Assembly (NCBI GenBank): GCA_903927495.1
Contig: CAIYNH010000961.1
Span: forward strand, 1 to 7,531
From: an uncultured beta proteobacterium
GTDB taxonomy: Bacteria; Pseudomonadota; Gammaproteobacteria; Burkholderiales; Burkholderiaceae_C
Length of the DNA: 7,531 nt
Reading direction: 5' to 3'
Below, in pieces: positions 5,863 through 7,531 of the stretch. Every line of letters starts with the position of its first letter. Position 1 is the first letter of the stretch. The translations under genes were made by a program, and so were the position numbers. The notes under the pieces were generated by a model that saw only the letters and a program-made list of their open reading frames with translations, did not search any database and had not been told where the DNA came from.

Positions 5863-7524
5863 ATGGCTCAATACGTATTTTCAATGAACCGCGTCGGCAA
5901 GATCGTGCCGCCCAAACGTCACATTCTCAAAGATATTTCTTTGAGTTTCTTTCCAGGAGCCAAGATTGGTGTCCTCGGTACCAATGGTTCCGGCAAGTCG
6001 ACTTTGCTCAAAATCATGGCTGGGGTAGACAAAGAAATTGAGGGTGAAGCTACTCCCATGGCCGGCTTGAACATTGGCTACCTGCCGCAAGAGCCGCAAC
6101 TCGATCCTGAGCAGTCGGTGCGTGAAAGTGTTGAGGCCGGTATGAGCAAGGTGTTTGCTGCCAAGGCCAGGCTTGAAGAGGTGTATATCGCCTACGGCGA
6201 CGAAGACGCAGACTTTGACAAACTCGCCACAGAGCAAGCTGAGCTGGAGGCCATCATTGCCACTGCTGGCACTGACTCCGAGCATCAGCTTGAGATTGCC
6301 GCCGATGCACTGCGCCTGCCACCATGGGATGCCAGGATTGGCCTGCTCTCCGGCGGTGAAAAGCGCCGCGTGGCCTTGTGTCGCCTGTTGTTGTCACACC
6401 CCGATATGTTGCTGCTTGATGAACCCACGAATCACCTGGATGCTGAATCGGTTGATTGGCTTGAGCAGTTCTTACAACGCTACTCGGGCACTGTTGTTGC
6501 CATCACTCACGATCGTTACTTTTTGGACAATGCCGCTGAGTGGATTTTGGAGCTTGACCGGGGTGCAGGTATTCCCTACAAGGGCAACTACAGTTCATGG
6601 ATGGAACAAAAGCAGGCCCGTCTAGAGCTTGAGCATAAGGGTGAAGAGTCCCGCGCCAAAACCCTCAAGAAGGAACTGGAATGGTCCCGTCAGAACCCCA
6701 AGGCACGCCAAGCCAAAAGCAAGGCGCGTTTGGCGCGGTTCGAAGAATTGTCTGATTTTGAGTACCAGAAACGTAATGAAACCAACGAAATTTTCATTCC
6801 CGTGGCCGATCGCTTGGGCAATGAGGTCATTGAGTTCACCAACGTCAGCAAGTCGTTTGGTGACCGTTTGCTGATTGACAATCTGAGTTTCAAGGTTCCC
6901 GCTGGTGCGATTGTCGGGATTATTGGCCCCAATGGTGCCGGTAAATCCACGCTATTTCGCATGATCTCTGGTCAGCAACAGGCTGACAGCGGCACGGTCA
7001 AGATTGGTGCTACCGTCAAAATGGCGTTTGTTGACCAGAATCGTGATGACTTGGCCAATGAAAAAACGGTCTGGGAAGATGTCTCGGGTGGGCTGGATAT
7101 CTTGAATATTGGCAAATTCCAGATGGCCAGTCGGGCGTATTGTGGGCGCTTCAATTTCAACGGTGCTGATCAGCAAAAGCGGGTAGGCACGCTTTCGGGT
7201 GGCGAACGCGGCCGTTTACACCTTGCAAAAACGCTGATTGCCGGTGGTAATGTGCTGATGCTTGATGAACCTTCGAACGATCTGGACGTTGAAACACTGC
7301 GCGCGCTGGAAGACGCATTGTTGGAGTTCGCCGGCTCGATCATGGTGATTAGCCACGATCGATGGTTTCTGGATCGAATTGCGACACACATACTGGCCTG
7401 CGAGGGCGACAGCCAGTGGACTTTTTATGACGGAAATTACCACGATTACGAGGCTGACAAGCGTAAACGTTTGGGTGAAGAAGGTGCCAAGCCCAAGCGC
7501 ATGCGTTTCAAGGCGCTGAAGTAG
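5863..7524 (+). CDS. ettA: Energy-dependent translational throttle protein EttA (ABC-F)
   Basis: The 553-residue product is a soluble ABC-F ATPase with two tandem ATP-binding domains and no membrane domain. EttA binds the ribosomal E site and gates the first elongation steps according to the ATP/ADP ratio. It is near full length relative to E. coli EttA (555 residues) and starts with the family-typical MAQYVFSMNRVGK. Domain 1 has Walker A GTNGSGKST (39-47), signature LSGGE (162-166), Walker B plus catalytic E187 in LLLDEPTNHLD, and H216. The arm insertion is at about 95-140. The inter-domain P-site tRNA linker (about 242-320) is highly charged and contains KARLARFEEL and KRNETNE. Domain 2 has GPNGAGKST (355-363), LSGGE (444-448), LMLDEPSNDLD with E469 and H498. 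The basic end KPKRMRFKALK is typical. The start codon has only a weak purine-rich AAAAGA upstream. It shares direction with the deacetylase gene but is separated by 108 bases and a hairpin cluster, so is probably its own transcription unit. Confidence 0.97.
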   Translation: MAQYVFSMNRVGKIVPPKRHILKDISLSFFPGAKIGVLGTNGSGKSTLLKIMAGVDKEIEGEATPMAGLNIGYLPQEPQLDPEQSVRESVEAGMSKVFAAKARLEEVYIAYGDEDADFDKLATEQAELEAIIATAGTDSEHQLEIAADALRLPPWDARIGLLSGGEKRRVALCRLLLSHPDMLLLDEPTNHLDAESVDWLEQFLQRYSGTVVAITHDRYFLDNAAEWILELDRGAGIPYKGNYSSWMEQKQARLELEHKGEESRAKTLKKELEWSRQNPKARQAKSKARLARFEELSDFEYQKRNETNEIFIPVADRLGNEVIEFTNVSKSFGDRLLIDNLSFKVPAGAIVGIIGPNGAGKSTLFRMISGQQQADSGTVKIGATVKMAFVDQNRDDLANEKTVWEDVSGGLDILNIGKFQMASRAYCGRFNFNGADQQKRVGTLSGGERGRLHLAKTLIAGGNVLMLDEPSNDLDVETLRALEDALLEFAGSIMVISHDRWFLDRIATHILACEGDSQWTFYDGNYHDYEADKRKRLGEEGAKPKRMRFKALK

Positions 7525-7531
7525 TCGCTAC

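Noticed and set aside
7521..7531. GTAG-TCG-CTAC at the right edge as the start of an ettA terminator
   Set aside because: The stem is only 4 bp and the sequence ends there, so it cannot be judged.

Overview
The window looks like a chromosomal segment of a betaproteobacterium, most likely Burkholderiales and probably Comamonadaceae-like. This is inferred from the moderately GC-rich composition, an RhlE helicase with a long Gly/Arg-rich tail, a PaaI-type thioesterase and cupin of a style I associate with that group, and a very well conserved EttA. The genus cannot be fixed from the sequence alone. I see no insertion sequence, CRISPR array, tRNA, rRNA, integrase or prophage gene.

Layout: the window opens with the last 19 codons of an unidentified plus-strand gene (2-61), then about 370 bases without a convincing gene. 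A minus-strand PaaI-family thioesterase (434-991) is divergent from a small plus-strand cupin protein (1045-1428), with only about 50 bp between their starts. The cupin gene converges on rhlE (minus, 1543-3342) across a 114-bp AT-richer gap that holds a 9-bp-stem hairpin. Upstream of rhlE lies a divergent intergenic region with a perfect 7-bp inverted repeat.

The right half is all plus strand: an unrecognised single-pass membrane protein (3542-3943), a secreted NodB-fold polysaccharide deacetylase-like protein (3964-5754) and the ABC-F ribosome factor ettA (5863-7524). The first two are tightly packed and probably translationally coupled. A cluster of mutually exclusive hairpins separates the deacetylase gene from ettA.

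Functionally, most genes are housekeeping or RNA/translation-related: RhlE acts in RNA and ribosome metabolism, and EttA in energy-dependent gating of translation. The part least explained by known families is the membrane protein plus deacetylase pair. The deacetylase has an alpha/beta domain, a divergent NodB domain with a D-x-E first motif and a C-terminal beta-rich domain, an order that recalls the C-terminal part of PelA. No polysaccharide synthase or export genes are visible beside it. I see no strong evidence for a wholly new defence or mobile system here.
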